From Planktothrix tepida PCC 9214 (GTDB lineage: Bacteria; Cyanobacteriota; Cyanobacteriia; Cyanobacteriales; Microcoleaceae), in contig NZ_LN889813.1 of NCBI RefSeq assembly GCF_900009145.1, positions 73,929 through 137,928 of the forward strand: 64,000 bases of DNA. The letters run 5' to 3'. Shown here piece after piece: positions 9,001-18,273 of this stretch. The notes under the pieces are model-generated. The model made no database searches. It was given only the letters and a program-made list of their open reading frames with translations, and was not told the origin of the DNA. Position numbers and translations under genes: made by a program. Within the stretch, counting starts at the first letter, position 1; every line of letters starts with the position of its first letter.

Positions 9001-10290
9001 TTATTAATTGTAGATGATAATAGCAGTAGTCGCCAGATGTTAAAGTTACAAACCCAAGCTTGGGGAATGTCAAGCCAAACTGTTAAAAATGGAGCCAGAG
9101 CGTTAGACTTTTTACAGCGCAAACAGTTTGATGTTGCCATTATTGAAATGCAAATGGCAGCTATGGATGGATTAACCTTAGCAAAACAAATTCGTCAATT
9201 ACCCTCCTGTCAAAATTTACCCTTAATTTTATTAACGTCTGTGGGAGGGAAAAACTTAGGGAAATCTAAATCGATTGAAATTGCGGCTTGTTTAAATAAA
9301 CCGATTAAACAATCCCAACTTTACAACGTTTTAATTAATATTTTAGGGGGCGAACCTTTAGAGGTTCATGTCCAAAGTCAAACTTATTTACATAGTCGAA
9401 ATCGAGGAACTTTGCGAGCATCCCAGGATATTCCGTTATTAGCAGAGAAGTTACCTTTACGCATTTTATTAGCTGAAGATCATCTGGTGAATCAAAAAGT
9501 TGCCTTACAAATTTTACAACGGATGGGATATCGGGCCGACGTCGCTGGAAATGGTTTTGAAGTCTTAGAGGCGTTACGTCGCCAACCTTATGATGTGATT
9601 TTAATGGATATGCAAATGCCGGAAATGGATGGGTTAGAAGCGTCCCGTCAGATTCAAAAATTATATGGAAATCCCCAAAAATCTCAAGTGATGCGACCTC
9701 GAATTATTGCGGTAACGGCAAATGCTATGGAAAGCGATCGCAATGAATGTATTAATGCAGGTATGGATGACTATATTAGTAAGCCAATTCGCATGGAACA
9801 GTTGATCCAAGTTCTGAGTAAATGTCAACCTCTTCAAGAACTTGCCGTTACCTTAGACTCAGAAATAACCAACTATAAAATATCAAATGTGGTTTTAAAT
9901 TCCCCTTATCCTTTAACCCTAATCACTGCCGACCACACAATTTTAGATCATAAAGTGTTACAGGGTTTAAGGGAAGTAGAAGCTTTAGAAGAGGTGATTG
10001 AGATTTACTTTGATACCGCCCCAGAATTGTTAGAAGCGATCGCCGTTGCAATTGCTAATCTGGATGCTCAGGAATTACAACCAGCGGCTCATTCTTTAAA
10101 GTCCATTAGTGGGACTCTCGGTGCTTTCAACTTATCAGAACAATGTCAAAAATTAGAACTCCTCGCTCGTCACTGTAATCAAGCTCAAAATCTCTTACCC
10201 CAAAGTGAAAGTGAAACGATTTATGCCCAAATTGAAATCGAGTTTGAGAAAGTCAAAATTGCCTTGCAAGAGGAATTAAGCCGTAGTTAG
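6025..10290 (+). CDS. CHASE4-HAMP-PAS-GAF hybrid histidine kinase with two receivers and Hpt
   Basis: This 1421-residue membrane sensor has a TM helix at about 9-30, an extracytoplasmic CHASE4-type domain, a second TM near 287-310, HAMP, a PAS/PAC module (about 373-492), a GAF domain (about 497-660), a HisKA box with H691 in MSHEIRTPMN, and an HATPase domain. Then come two receivers and an Hpt domain with H1356 in AAHSLKSISG. Receiver 1 keeps its acidic pair (D997, D998) but has E1041 where the phospho-acceptor Asp belongs. Receiver 2 is intact (D1195 in LMDMQMPEMDG). The layout suggests an internal relay H691 to D1195 to H1356. Its output partner is not encoded nearby and the ligand is unknown. 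Confidence 0.9.
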   Translation: MKLRKKTLLIIGAALIGLIVAMYLTASMLLVHDFRHLESRYVRQDVVRALNAINDDLDSLDIIAQDQAKWDDTYRFIDAHNDQYVVSNLVDTSFTDLRLNLFILINPQGEIVFSKGFDLQRHQEIPIPSSLSSHLTLKSPLLASLKPSDLSPIAIQGIIVLPESPLLVVARPILTSTASGPSRGILILGRYLTGTEIERLADITQLSLTVDSITQDTENHRFLLFPQTQPYTEDIIATQAIRLESLNTEMAIASVPVGDLYGQPKLFLRVKVHRPIYKQGQTTLAYFTLFLFVVGLVFGGITLLLIEKLVLSRLTDLNTAVNEIGESGNLALRIDVNGEDELSSLAEAINGMLQALADAQSQGQESEQRYRLMAENSTDMITRHSPEGVFLYASPACRTLLGYEPEELVGKALPYFIYPDDLDVIVKAYRIILQQNVIYTIEYRICHKNGDYIWFETTSSAIRNSTTGSVQEIIGVSRDISERKQREQQLQDSEASIRSLYQITSCQDLNFETRLQQILELGCTKFGLEYGILSQVTLDPSSALELSEEKNYVYHIIAVVSPNDSIQKGQIYKLEDTFCKITIQSKQPLYFESIKFSGLSFCPAYKNFPIEAYMGTPVIVEGEVYGTLCFWSSQPLSDPFQAVDRDLLKLMAQWIGGEIERQETATALAKARDQALAATRAKSEFLATMSHEIRTPMNAVIGMTGLLLDTPLTPIQQDFVETIRSSSDALLCLINDILDFSKIESGKLDLENHPFNLRTCIEESLDLLVTKAASKNLDLVYLIDPCTPNQIIGDMARLRQILVNLLSNAVKFTESGEVVVSVTAEKLDDSISEQEINGEQYPHQDSSIRYPLPCSYYEIKVAVQDTGIGISPTGMERLFQSFSQVDSSINRQYGGTGLGLAISKRLAELMGGQMWVESQGATAGDPPANFKLEQSLDSFCLLDGEGGDEEENKTEKIKKTRKGSTFYFTVLAQSCSNLSSEWSTLHELAGKRLLIVDDNSSSRQMLKLQTQAWGMSSQTVKNGARALDFLQRKQFDVAIIEMQMAAMDGLTLAKQIRQLPSCQNLPLILLTSVGGKNLGKSKSIEIAACLNKPIKQSQLYNVLINILGGEPLEVHVQSQTYLHSRNRGTLRASQDIPLLAEKLPLRILLAEDHLVNQKVALQILQRMGYRADVAGNGFEVLEALRRQPYDVILMDMQMPEMDGLEASRQIQKLYGNPQKSQVMRPRIIAVTANAMESDRNECINAGMDDYISKPIRMEQLIQVLSKCQPLQELAVTLDSEITNYKISNVVLNSPYPLTLITADHTILDHKVLQGLREVEALEEVIEIYFDTAPELLEAIAVAIANLDAQELQPAAHSLKSISGTLGAFNLSEQCQKLELLARHCNQAQNLLPQSESETIYAQIEIEFEKVKIALQEELSRS

Positions 10291-10492
10291 TAAACTACCC
10301 ACACTGATGTTTGAGCAAAAGTGCAGGGTTTCAGTCCGTTAGCCTAGAGTGCTATAGGGCTACGCGCAAGGGAACAGGGAACACTTCGACACGCTCAGTG
10401 CAAAGCAGTAAGAAGTGAAAGGGTTTGCTGGATTTAAAAATGTCCTAACCGTAATGCGTAGTGCTATATAACAAGAGCGTCGGGAAGAGACT

Positions 10493-11308
10493 TTAAATTC
10501 CAGCACCATCTAAAAACTCTTGAATGGTGCGATCTTTAAGACGGCAATGGGTTGCAGCCAAAACCGAGTATTCTCCATCAATATCAGTTGTCTGTTCTCC
10601 AAACATGAACCGATTTGAATCAGGGGAGTATTCTAATTTGAGAGCCGCTTCTAGTTGATTAGGATCAGCAGAAGATTGTTGTTGCAGTGTTTGTACTTGC
10701 TGTTCTAATAGTTCAATCCGATCTACTAACATCCGAATCACCTGCGCTTCTGAGTCAGGAAGACTGCCATGTTCAAGAGGTTCGATCCGAACCCCAGAGC
10801 GATAGACAACGCGACCGGGGACACCCACAACGGTACAATTAGAAGGAACATCCCGCAGTACCACCGATCCCGCCCCAATCCGAACATTGTTACCCAGTTG
10901 GATATTGCCTAAAACTTTGGCTCCGGCTCCAACGACAACATTTTCTCCCAGGGTAGGATGACGTTTCCCACTTTCCTTTCCGGTTCCCCCTAAAGTTACG
11001 CCTTGATAAATTAGGCAAAAATCTCCTAAAATAGCCGTCTCACCAATCACAACCCCCATGCCATGATCAATGAAGACCCCTTTGCCAATCACAGCACCGG
11101 GATGAATTTCAATTCCCGTCAAAAATCGAGCGATGTGGGAAATCAGACGAGGAATAAAGGGCAGCCCCAAAACATACAACCCATGGGCAAGGCGGTGGAA
11201 GACCAAAGCCTGAAGACCTGGATAGCAAAATAGGACTTCTAACCAATTCCGAGCGGCAGGATCACGCTCAAAGATAATACGAAAGTCATCTTGAAGGGTC
11301 TTGAGCAT
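10493..11308 (-). CDS. cysE: Serine O-acetyltransferase
   Basis: The 271-residue enzyme makes O-acetylserine from serine and acetyl-CoA, the first step of cysteine synthesis. An N-terminal helical domain ([20 protein letters not shown]) is followed by left-handed beta-helix hexapeptide repeats ([18 protein letters not shown] onward), which include the catalytic His of IDHGMG and the [12 protein letters not shown] loop. The C-terminal 70 residues form a heptad-rich helix ([14 protein letters not shown]) and a variable tail, longer than in short bacterial CysE. It is monocistronic and convergent with the upstream kinase. Confidence 0.93.
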   Translation of the reverse strand: MLKTLQDDFRIIFERDPAARNWLEVLFCYPGLQALVFHRLAHGLYVLGLPFIPRLISHIARFLTGIEIHPGAVIGKGVFIDHGMGVVIGETAILGDFCLIYQGVTLGGTGKESGKRHPTLGENVVVGAGAKVLGNIQLGNNVRIGAGSVVLRDVPSNCTVVGVPGRVVYRSGVRIEPLEHGSLPDSEAQVIRMLVDRIELLEQQVQTLQQQSSADPNQLEAALKLEYSPDSNRFMFGEQTTDIDGEYSVLAATHCRLKDRTIQEFLDGAGI

Positions 11309-11913
11309 CGATTAATAACCCATTTTTATTATACAAACCACTTTTCCCCTTGTGAACTCCCCAAACTTCCGCTATACGGTTGCTGATGGGCTGCCCCCTC
11401 AAGCAGGAAATACCATAAAAACTCCGTAGTTTTTATGGACTTACATTCCCTCCCAAGGCAGGAACCCAGGTTCCCAAGATCCAAAAACTTTATCTTTCAA
11501 CCTCTACCGATTAGCTTGGATGATCGCTTATGGTATTGAAGTTCAAGACATCAAACCTAATTATATCAGATTTTGTATCGACTCACGGGCAATTCCCGGT
11601 TTTGAAATTCGGCTTTCCGGGTTGAGTTCACTGATTATTCCTTTTTTCCCTGACCATTATGCTGTTATTCTTCATGAGTGTAATCATCTGGGCAGTGCTA
11701 TCGATCACTCAGGGGGTTGTTTTATTTCCCCTTGATGTAATCGGTAGTCTACACTTGCCCCATTGGATAAGTTTAGTCGTAATATTAGTCGTACTATCTT
11801 GGTGCTTGGGTAACTAATCCGGTGGGGTTTGAAGCGGGGTATGGGGTGCGTAAGCTCCGCACAGCAACCCTTCGTCAACAGCCAACAGTCTATACCATAG
11901 TAAATTTGGGGAT
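11309..11913. other. Divergent intergenic region between cysE and mrdA
   Basis: About 600 bases between divergent genes should hold both promoters. A perfect 11-bp inverted repeat with a 4-base loop lies at 11413-11438 (arm CCATAAAAACT). Two weak frames (11520-11735 plus, 11705-12031 minus) lack start signals or family resemblance. The stretch 11441-11480 is rich in short GGAACC/CCTTGG inverted motifs. No RNA gene is recognisable. Confidence 0.4.
11413..11438. repeat. 26-base perfect hairpin
   Basis: Arms CCATAAAAACT and AGTTTTTATGG flank a CCGT loop. It lies 105 bases upstream of cysE and 476 bases upstream of mrdA. It could be a small transcript terminator or the remains of a mobile hairpin element; there is no further evidence. 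Confidence 0.5.
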
Positions 11914-13755
11914 ATGGAGAGCAATTATTCTTGGGGTACGGATGTTCATCAAACCGCAATTCCTTTGCGGAATCATCAAAGACGACAGATTCGTCCTTTA
12001 TATCGTGCGGTGTTATTGATGGTATTAGCAACCCTGGCCATGGGTGTGCATTCTTTTCGTCTGGTGCAATTGCAACTCATCGATGGCCAGAAAAACCGAG
12101 AACGAGCCGAAGAAAACCGAATTCGGTTAATACCTATTCCTTCTAATCGGGGTTATATCTTAGATCGCAACAATAAACCCTTAGCGGCGAATCATTTAAC
12201 TCGTGCCTTATACGTTTGGCCAAAGGAACAAACCCCTGAGCAATGGTCACAAATTGCCACAATGCTCAGTCCCGTCCTGAACATAACCCCGGAAAATATT
12301 TTAGCCCCCATTCAAAAAGTCGGGTATCAGTCCCCTGCTGCCGTCAGAATTACTCAGTTTCTAACACCAGAGGCATTTGTTTGGTTAGGAGAAAAATCTG
12401 CCGAGTTACCCGGATTGGAAGTCCGAACAGAATCTAACCGTTATTATCCTGAAGGAAGTTTAGCTTCACAGGTCTTGGGGTATATTGGTGAAGCAACGGC
12501 TGAGGAGTTAAAAAAACACCCACAATGGCCGATGGGGATGATTGTTGGACAGTTGGGGATTGAAGCCAGAGCCAATGAAGCCCTCTCTGGGGTCTGGGGT
12601 TCTCGCTTAATTGAAGTGAATAGTTTGAACCAAGAATTACGAGAATTAGGTCAACGTCCCTCTAAAGGGGGAAAAAATGTTAAATTAACCCTCGATTTAG
12701 AGTTACAAAAAACAGCAGAAGCGGCCCTCGGAGATCGACGGGGAGCAGCCGTTGCCTTAAATGCCAAAACGGGAGAAATTTTGGTGATGGCTAGTAGCCC
12801 CCGATTTGATCCCAATATGTTTACAAAACCCATTAGCCAAAAACAATGGGAAGAACTACAAAACCAGGATGATCCCTTTTTAAATCGAGCGTTACAAGGA
12901 TATCCACCGGGGAGTACCTTCAAAATTGTGTCCTCGGCGGCGGGGATGGGTTCGGGGAAATTTAGTCCTGATTCCATGCAGGAGACCTATGGTTCGATTA
13001 CGGTTGGGGGGATTACCTTTAACGAACATAGTGGAGGTTATGGGGTGATTGGATTTCGAGATGCCCTAGCCTTCAGTAGTAACACCTTTTATTATCAACT
13101 GGGGATGGCTGTTGGCCCGGAAGCCATTGCTGAATGGGGTAAACGGTTGGGCATTGGAAATACCAGTTTAGACCTTTTAGGATTACAAGAAGGGTCAGAA
13201 GGATTTATTCCCACCCCGGAGAATAAGGAAAAAACCTATGGCGAACCTTGGTATTTAGGGGATACTGTTACGATGTCCATTGGTCAAGGTGCTGTGTTAG
13301 CAACACCATTAGAGTTGGCAGTCATGGTGGCTTCCATCGCCAATGGGGGATATCGGGTGAAACCCCATTTGTTAGAGGAATTAACCCATACGGCAAAAGC
13401 AAAACCGGAGCCTACTGGCATGAAGCCAGAAGCCGTTCAGGTGATCAAAGAAGGCTTGATTTCTGTAGTTGAGTATGGAACAGCCACCGTGATGAATGAT
13501 GGTTCAATTCCTTTAACGGGGGGTAAAACTGGAACGTCAGAAGTGTTAGGACAAACCTCTCACTCTCTGTATGTGGGTTTTGGGCCTGCCAGCAAACCTG
13601 AAATTGCGATCGCGGTTGTGGTTGAAAATGGGGGTTATGGGTCTAAATCCGCTGCCCCTGTGGCTAAAGCTATTTTCCAAACTTATTTTAATAAAAGCAA
13701 ACCAGTGTCCGAAGCCGTCAACGCCCAAAATACCGAGGAACCTCCAACTCCATAG
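11914..13755 (+). CDS. mrdA: Penicillin-binding protein 2 (class B transpeptidase)
   Basis: The 613-residue protein cross-links peptidoglycan during cell elongation. A cytoplasmic tail precedes one TM helix (about residues 33-50), then the dimerisation domain with SNRGYILDRNNKPLAANH, then the transpeptidase domain. All three active-site motifs are present: S334-T-F-K337, S388-S-N390 and K538-T-G540. The first residues (MESNYSWGTDVHQTAIPLRN) fit the extended tail seen in cyanobacterial PBP2. The C-terminus ends in a Pro/Glu/Thr-rich tail. It is convergent with gcvT across a 109-base C-rich spacer. Confidence 0.93.
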   Translation: MESNYSWGTDVHQTAIPLRNHQRRQIRPLYRAVLLMVLATLAMGVHSFRLVQLQLIDGQKNRERAEENRIRLIPIPSNRGYILDRNNKPLAANHLTRALYVWPKEQTPEQWSQIATMLSPVLNITPENILAPIQKVGYQSPAAVRITQFLTPEAFVWLGEKSAELPGLEVRTESNRYYPEGSLASQVLGYIGEATAEELKKHPQWPMGMIVGQLGIEARANEALSGVWGSRLIEVNSLNQELRELGQRPSKGGKNVKLTLDLELQKTAEAALGDRRGAAVALNAKTGEILVMASSPRFDPNMFTKPISQKQWEELQNQDDPFLNRALQGYPPGSTFKIVSSAAGMGSGKFSPDSMQETYGSITVGGITFNEHSGGYGVIGFRDALAFSSNTFYYQLGMAVGPEAIAEWGKRLGIGNTSLDLLGLQEGSEGFIPTPENKEKTYGEPWYLGDTVTMSIGQGAVLATPLELAVMVASIANGGYRVKPHLLEELTHTAKAKPEPTGMKPEAVQVIKEGLISVVEYGTATVMNDGSIPLTGGKTGTSEVLGQTSHSLYVGFGPASKPEIAIAVVVENGGYGSKSAAPVAKAIFQTYFNKSKPVSEAVNAQNTEEPPTP

Positions 13756-13864
13756 CAAAGGATTGACCGTTGGCTGTTGACTATTGACCCAGGAACACGG
13801 AGTCAGAAGTTAATGATTTTCCCTTCCCCGTCCCCTTGTCCCCTTGTCCCCCCATCCCCTGCTC
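13756..13864. other. C-rich spacer between convergent mrdA and gcvT
   Basis: The spacer carries a pyrimidine-rich stretch (about 13818-13866) with reiterated CCCC and CCCCTTGT units. A similar C/T-rich stretch lies at 56270-56300 between holA and the LapA-like gene. It looks like simple-sequence DNA between convergent genes. Confidence 0.5.
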
Positions 13865-14986
13865 CTATTTCTTCATCCGATGAGGAGAACGATAAAAAGG
13901 ACGTTTAACAACAACGGCGGGGTGGGTTTTACCGCGAATTTCCACGTCTAAGGATTGACCGATTTTGGATAATTCTGTAGGAACATAGGCCATTGAAATA
14001 GCTTTTCCTAAAGTTGGAGATAAAGTTCCACTGGTAATTTCTCCGACTTTTTCTCCATTGCATAAAACCGGATATCCATGACGGGCAATATATCGTCCTT
14101 GCATTTCTAACCCGACTAATTTTTGCTTGACTCCGGCTGTTTTTTGTTGTTCTAATGCTCGACGACCAATAAATTTTCCTTTGGTTTCCCAATGAATAAT
14201 CCAACCTAAACCTGCTTCTAAAGGGGTTGTAGTTAAATCAATATCTTGCCCATATAAAGCCATTGCAGCTTCTAAACGCAGGGTATCTCTTGCCCCTAAA
14301 CCGCAAGGCATTACACCTGCTGTGGCTAAATTTTGCCATAATTCCACACCCATAGCCGGATCAACCATGATTTCAAATCCATCTTCTCCGGTGTATCCTG
14401 TGCGGGCAATAAAAGCAGGTTGTCCTAAAATTGTTGTACTAATATGACCAAAAAATTTAACGTCAGAAAGATTATGGTTAACGAAGGGTTGTAATACTGC
14501 TTCTGCTTGTGGCCCCTGAACCGCTAATAAAACTTGATCTCTGGATAAATCCTCTAATGTTACCCCGTGATCCTCAATATGAGCGCTAATCCAAGCTTTA
14601 TCCCGTGAGCGAGTTGCTGCATTCACAATCATTAACCCTTGAGGGACATTGGTGATCGGATCGATGCCTTGGTTATAAAAAATAATATCGTCTAATATTC
14701 CTCCCTGAACATTTAACAAAGCGCTATATTGGGCTTCACCCGGTTGTAAACGGCTTAAATCTGATGGCACAAGGGACTGTAAGGCTTCAATCAAATGTTC
14801 TCCTCGCAGAATAAATTTACCCATGTGGGAAATATCGAACATTCCTACAGTTTGTCGGACGGCTTCATGTTCTCGGTTAATTCCTGTAAACTGAACCGCC
14901 ATTTCCCAACCGGCGAAAGGCACCATACGGCCATTGAGTTCAACTGAGACGTTATACAGGGGAGTACGAGAAAGGGTCATTGTCAT
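13865..14986 (-). CDS. gcvT: Glycine cleavage system aminomethyltransferase (T protein)
   Basis: The 373-residue enzyme takes the aminomethyl group from the lipoylated H protein to tetrahydrofolate, releasing ammonia; in cyanobacteria this handles photorespiratory glycine. The N-terminus (RTPLYNVSVELNGRMVPFAGW), the folate-site stretch GMFDISHMGK and the C-terminal barrel are all typical, and length is normal. Two adjacent ATG codons (14986 and 14980) could start translation. No gcvH or gcvP is linked here. I looked for a glycine riboswitch upstream and did not see one. Confidence 0.95.
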   Translation of the reverse strand: MTMTLSRTPLYNVSVELNGRMVPFAGWEMAVQFTGINREHEAVRQTVGMFDISHMGKFILRGEHLIEALQSLVPSDLSRLQPGEAQYSALLNVQGGILDDIIFYNQGIDPITNVPQGLMIVNAATRSRDKAWISAHIEDHGVTLEDLSRDQVLLAVQGPQAEAVLQPFVNHNLSDVKFFGHISTTILGQPAFIARTGYTGEDGFEIMVDPAMGVELWQNLATAGVMPCGLGARDTLRLEAAMALYGQDIDLTTTPLEAGLGWIIHWETKGKFIGRRALEQQKTAGVKQKLVGLEMQGRYIARHGYPVLCNGEKVGEITSGTLSPTLGKAISMAYVPTELSKIGQSLDVEIRGKTHPAVVVKRPFYRSPHRMKK

Positions 14987-15215
14987 ATAGGGTATTGACT
15001 GTTAGCTGTTGAGTGTTGACTGAAGATGGGGTTTGAGGTCAATCGTTGAATTACTCCTGTCTGATCATAATACGGTTAAAACCGATTGTTGAATAACCGG
15101 ATGTCAACGGTCAACACTTCGATACTTCAGCAAGCTCAGTGCAAAGCGGTCAACCTTCAGCAACTGATATTAGAATAGTTAGAACCGCTCTTATGTCGTT
15201 TTACGGGACTTATTC

Positions 15216-16319
15216 ATGTCAGTATTGGCAGCGATCGCAGTTCTTGCAGTGTTAATTGTCGTTCATGAATTGGGGCATTTTTTAGCCGCTCGTTTCCAAA
15301 ATATTCATGTTAATCGGTTTTCCATTGGTTTTGGCCCGATATTGTGGAAATATCAAGGCCCCGAAACCGAGTACGCTATTCGAGGTCTTCCCTTAGGAGG
15401 ATATGTAGGATTTCCTGATGAAGATCCTGAGAGTACCATTCCTAAAGATGACCCCAATTTATTGAGTAATCGTCCCGTTTTAGATCGGGCAATTGTGATT
15501 AGTGCGGGGGTGATTGCTAATTTAATTTTTGCTTATTTTCTATTAGTGACTCAAATTGGGATTATTGGGGTTCCGAGTTTTAATTATGAACCGGGTGTGA
15601 AAGTTGCCGAAGTCGCTCAAGATGTCAACTCTGCGGCTAACCGAGCCGGAATTGAATCAAAAGATATTATTTTGGCTGTAGACGGTCAGGATTTAGGGGC
15701 TTCGGAAACTTCCATTAAAACCTTAATTAATGTGATTCAAAATAATCCGAATCAACCCTTATCTATGGAGATTAAACGACAGGATCAAATTGTATCTGTC
15801 AAAGTCGTTCCTGAACCGGGAAATGATGGGAAAGGTCGCATTGGAGTCCAGTTAACGTCTAATGGAACTGTCGTTCGTCATCGGGCTGCAAACCCTATTC
15901 AAGCGTTTATCGAAGGAGCAACGGAATTTCAACGGATTATTAATTTAACCGTATCCGGTTTTGGTCAACTGATTAGTAACTTTAGTGAAACCGCAGAACA
16001 GTTATCTGGCCCTGTAGGAATTGTGGCAATTGGGGCGGATATTGCCCGTTCAGATGCGGGAAATTTGTTTCAATTTGCAGCGTTAATTAGTATTAACTTA
16101 GCGTTCATTAATATTCTCCCCCTTCCGGCTTTAGATGGGGGTCAATTAGCCTTTTTATTAATTGAAGCGTTGCGCGGGAAACCCTTACCCGATAAAGTCC
16201 AAGAAAGTGTGATGCAAACGGGGTTAATGCTGTTGTTGGGATTAGGGGTTTTCTTGATTATTCGAGATACCGTTAATTTAGCCGATTTAAGTTGGGTGCG
16301 ATCGCTCTTTCCCCAGTAA
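15216..16319 (+). CDS. rseP: RIP metalloprotease, site-2 protease family (RseP)
   Basis: This 367-residue membrane zinc protease cleaves substrates within the membrane, typically in anti-sigma regulation. The zinc site H17-E-L-G-H21 lies in TM1 and the second motif N299-x-L-P-L-P-A-L-D307-G-G near the C-terminus. Between them is one PDZ domain (about residues 120-205) containing GIESKDIILAVDGQ. The gene is followed 9 bases later by nth, then rpsN, all on the plus strand, so the three may be co-transcribed. Confidence 0.93.
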   Translation: MSVLAAIAVLAVLIVVHELGHFLAARFQNIHVNRFSIGFGPILWKYQGPETEYAIRGLPLGGYVGFPDEDPESTIPKDDPNLLSNRPVLDRAIVISAGVIANLIFAYFLLVTQIGIIGVPSFNYEPGVKVAEVAQDVNSAANRAGIESKDIILAVDGQDLGASETSIKTLINVIQNNPNQPLSMEIKRQDQIVSVKVVPEPGNDGKGRIGVQLTSNGTVVRHRAANPIQAFIEGATEFQRIINLTVSGFGQLISNFSETAEQLSGPVGIVAIGADIARSDAGNLFQFAALISINLAFINILPLPALDGGQLAFLLIEALRGKPLPDKVQESVMQTGLMLLLGLGVFLIIRDTVNLADLSWVRSLFPQ

Positions 16320-16328
16320 ACAATCAAC

Positions 16329-17012
16329 ATGGTAACTCAGAAAAAGCGGGGAACAAAACAACGGGCTTTAGAAATTTTATTGCGACTCAAACGCCTCTAT
16401 CCTGATGCAACTTGTAGTTTAAATTATCAAACTCCAGTGCAATTATTAGTGGCAACAATTCTATCAGCCCAATGTACAGATGAACGAGTCAATCAAGTGA
16501 CTCCAGCTTTATTTGCTCGATTTCCTGACGCCGAAAGTTTAGGGAAAGCCGACCTGACAGAACTGGAAACCTTAGTCCGGTCAACGGGGTTCTATCGCAA
16601 TAAAGCTCGCCATATTAAAGCAGCCTGTCAACTGATAGCCGAAAAATACGGGGGACAACCTCCAAAACTGATGGAACAGTTGTTAGAACTCCCTGGAGTG
16701 GCTCGAAAAACGGCTAATGTGGTGTTAGCCCATGGCTATGGGATTAATATGGGGGTCACGGTGGATACCCATGTCAAACGCCTAAGTCAACGGTTAGGAC
16801 TGACAACCCATACTGACCCCATTCGGATAGAACGGGATTTGATGGAGTTGATTTCCCAAGAAGACTGGGAAAATTGGTCAATTCGCTTAATTTATCACGG
16901 TCGCGCTATCTGTACAGCGAGGAGTCCAGCGTGTTATAATTGTAAATTGTCTGATTTATGCCCATCTGTTCAAGGGGCAACCGTCCCCAACGCAGAAAAA
17001 CGTCTAGGCTAA
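16329..17012 (+). CDS. nth: Endonuclease III (DNA glycosylase/AP lyase)
   Basis: The 227-residue enzyme removes oxidised pyrimidines and cleaves the AP site in base-excision repair. The helix-hairpin-helix (LPGVARKTANVV) contains catalytic K127, and D146 lies in VDTHVKR. The four iron-sulfur cysteines C195-x6-C202-x2-C205-x5-C211 are all present. It begins with ATG 9 bases after the rseP stop, and is followed at 38 bases by rpsN with an AGGAGG-type ribosome-binding site in between. Confidence 0.95.
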   Translation: MVTQKKRGTKQRALEILLRLKRLYPDATCSLNYQTPVQLLVATILSAQCTDERVNQVTPALFARFPDAESLGKADLTELETLVRSTGFYRNKARHIKAACQLIAEKYGGQPPKLMEQLLELPGVARKTANVVLAHGYGINMGVTVDTHVKRLSQRLGLTTHTDPIRIERDLMELISQEDWENWSIRLIYHGRAICTARSPACYNCKLSDLCPSVQGATVPNAEKRLG

Positions 17013-17049
17013 AGCATAAATAATCATTTAGGAGGAAGACAGCCTTAAT

Positions 17050-17352
17050 ATGGCTAAGAAAAGCATGATTGAGCGCGATAAAAAGCGCAAAAAATTAGTA
17101 GAGAAATATGCTGAAAAACGCGCTGAACTAAAAGAACAGTTTGAGCAAGCAGAATCTCAACTGGAAAAAATGGAAATTCACCGCAAAATTCAACAATTAC
17201 CTCGCAATAGTTCTAAAACCCGGGTGCGTAACCGTTGCTGGTTAACCGGACGTCCTAGAGGCTATTATCGGGATTTTGGATTATCTCGCAACGTCATCCG
17301 CGAAATGGCGCACCAAGGGTTATTACCGGGCGTTGTCAAGTCCAGTTGGTAA
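17050..17352 (+). CDS. rpsN: 30S ribosomal protein S14
   Basis: The 100-residue protein is the long, zinc-independent S14 of the small subunit. It starts [16 protein letters not shown], has a basic helical N-terminal half and ends with the conserved [20 protein letters not shown] segment. There is no CxxC pair, so it does not depend on zinc. A strong AGGAGG sits at 17030-17036. It lies outside the ribosomal operons, as is usual for cyanobacterial rpsN. Confidence 0.97.
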   Translation: MAKKSMIERDKKRKKLVEKYAEKRAELKEQFEQAESQLEKMEIHRKIQQLPRNSSKTRVRNRCWLTGRPRGYYRDFGLSRNVIREMAHQGLLPGVVKSSW

Positions 17353-17356
17353 CAGA

Positions 17357-17749
17357 CTATTCCTCATCCGTTTTTGGGGCGGGGTCTTCTCGCCCTGATA
17401 ACGGTTGGTGTACGAATCGTTCCCGTCCACAGCAGCGCTCAATTCCTAAACTATCTAATAACAAATCACTAACGGCATTAGCAATCGCAAATTCCCCAAA
17501 AAAGCTTTTTGAAAAATCAAAGGATTCCATTTCGGTAACAATCGCAATGACTAAAGAACCGACATCATTTTCCCCTTCCATGCGTTGACGCATATAAATT
17601 TTAGCGGCGCGTTCTGCTATGGTTTCATTGACGGCTTCGGGGATAAATTGTTCATCTAACCAAGTGTGTAAGGTTTGTTTTAACCATTCTCCTTCCTGTT
17701 GCAGATTTTCACTAGGGGGTAAGGTAATGGGGGTAATGGGTTCATTCAT
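17357..17749 (-). CDS. Conserved cyanobacterial protein of unknown function
   Basis: The 130-residue soluble protein is acidic and mostly helical. It has no signal peptide or membrane segment. Notable stretches are EGEWLKQTLHTWLDEQFIPE, then ERAAKIYMRQRMEGENDVGS, and a C-terminal half with LLLDSLGIERCC. I do not recognise a named domain, but the codon use and the well-formed secondary structure argue for a real gene. It is convergent with rpsN at a 4-base spacing and is preceded on its own strand by another unknown gene. Confidence 0.65.
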   Translation of the reverse strand: MNEPITPITLPPSENLQQEGEWLKQTLHTWLDEQFIPEAVNETIAERAAKIYMRQRMEGENDVGSLVIAIVTEMESFDFSKSFFGEFAIANAVSDLLLDSLGIERCCGRERFVHQPLSGREDPAPKTDEE

Positions 17750-17798
17750 ATAGGCTTGAAAGTTGATAGTTGACAGTTGACGATAAAATTGAAGGATT

Positions 17799-18218
17799 CT
17801 AGTCTTGAACCAGGGTGATAATAGGAGAGTCTTTTCCGGTGTATTCTTCAGAAATTTTAGTTTTAACTAATTCAGCAAATAGTCGATTAATGGCAGACTC
17901 TATAGAATTCGCTTCTCGTTTAAAACAAACTTGAAAGCTTTTGGCTTTATCATAAGTTTTCGTTTCTTTTCTATAGGTTTTTTGAGTTTTGGATTCGACA
18001 AAGACAGAAGGATTCGGACGTTTATACCAATATAATTGATAAGAATAAGTGGAATCATTTCCTTTAAATTTAAGAATATCTTCCCCATGTCCGGGAATAC
18101 TGAGATAGTAAAATTCCCCCCGTTGATAGATTTGCAGATAGCCCCAAGTTTTCTCCGTTTTGTTGAGGAGTTTCGTTAAGGTACTTTCCAACATAAAGGA
18201 TGAATTAAGATTTAGCAT
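17799..18218 (-). CDS. Hypothetical protein divergent from aat
   Basis: From the ATG at 18218 this encodes 139 residues beginning MLNLNSSFMLESTLTKLLNK. The frame stays open further upstream to 18296, but that would overlap the start of the divergent aat gene, so 18218 (or the ATG at 18194) is more likely. The product is basic and rich in Lys, Tyr and Ser, with a beta-rich first half (WGYLQIYQRGEFYYLSIPG) and helical C-terminus. No family is recognised. Confidence 0.5.
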   Translation of the reverse strand: MLNLNSSFMLESTLTKLLNKTEKTWGYLQIYQRGEFYYLSIPGHGEDILKFKGNDSTYSYQLYWYKRPNPSVFVESKTQKTYRKETKTYDKAKSFQVCFKREANSIESAINRLFAELVKTKISEEYTGKDSPIITLVQD

Positions 18219-18273
18219 AGATGAGGTAATAGCCGTTAATATCGTATTCAAATCATAGCAAAGTTTGTCACCT

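Noticed and set aside
11520-11735. 71-codon plus-strand frame between cysE and mrdA
   Set aside because: No start signal or family; the codon use is unlike the neighbours.
14987-15215. Glycine riboswitch upstream of gcvT
   Set aside because: I could not find the conserved tandem aptamer core; only short repeats such as a GCAAGCTCAGTGCAAAGCGG-type dispersed sequence are visible.
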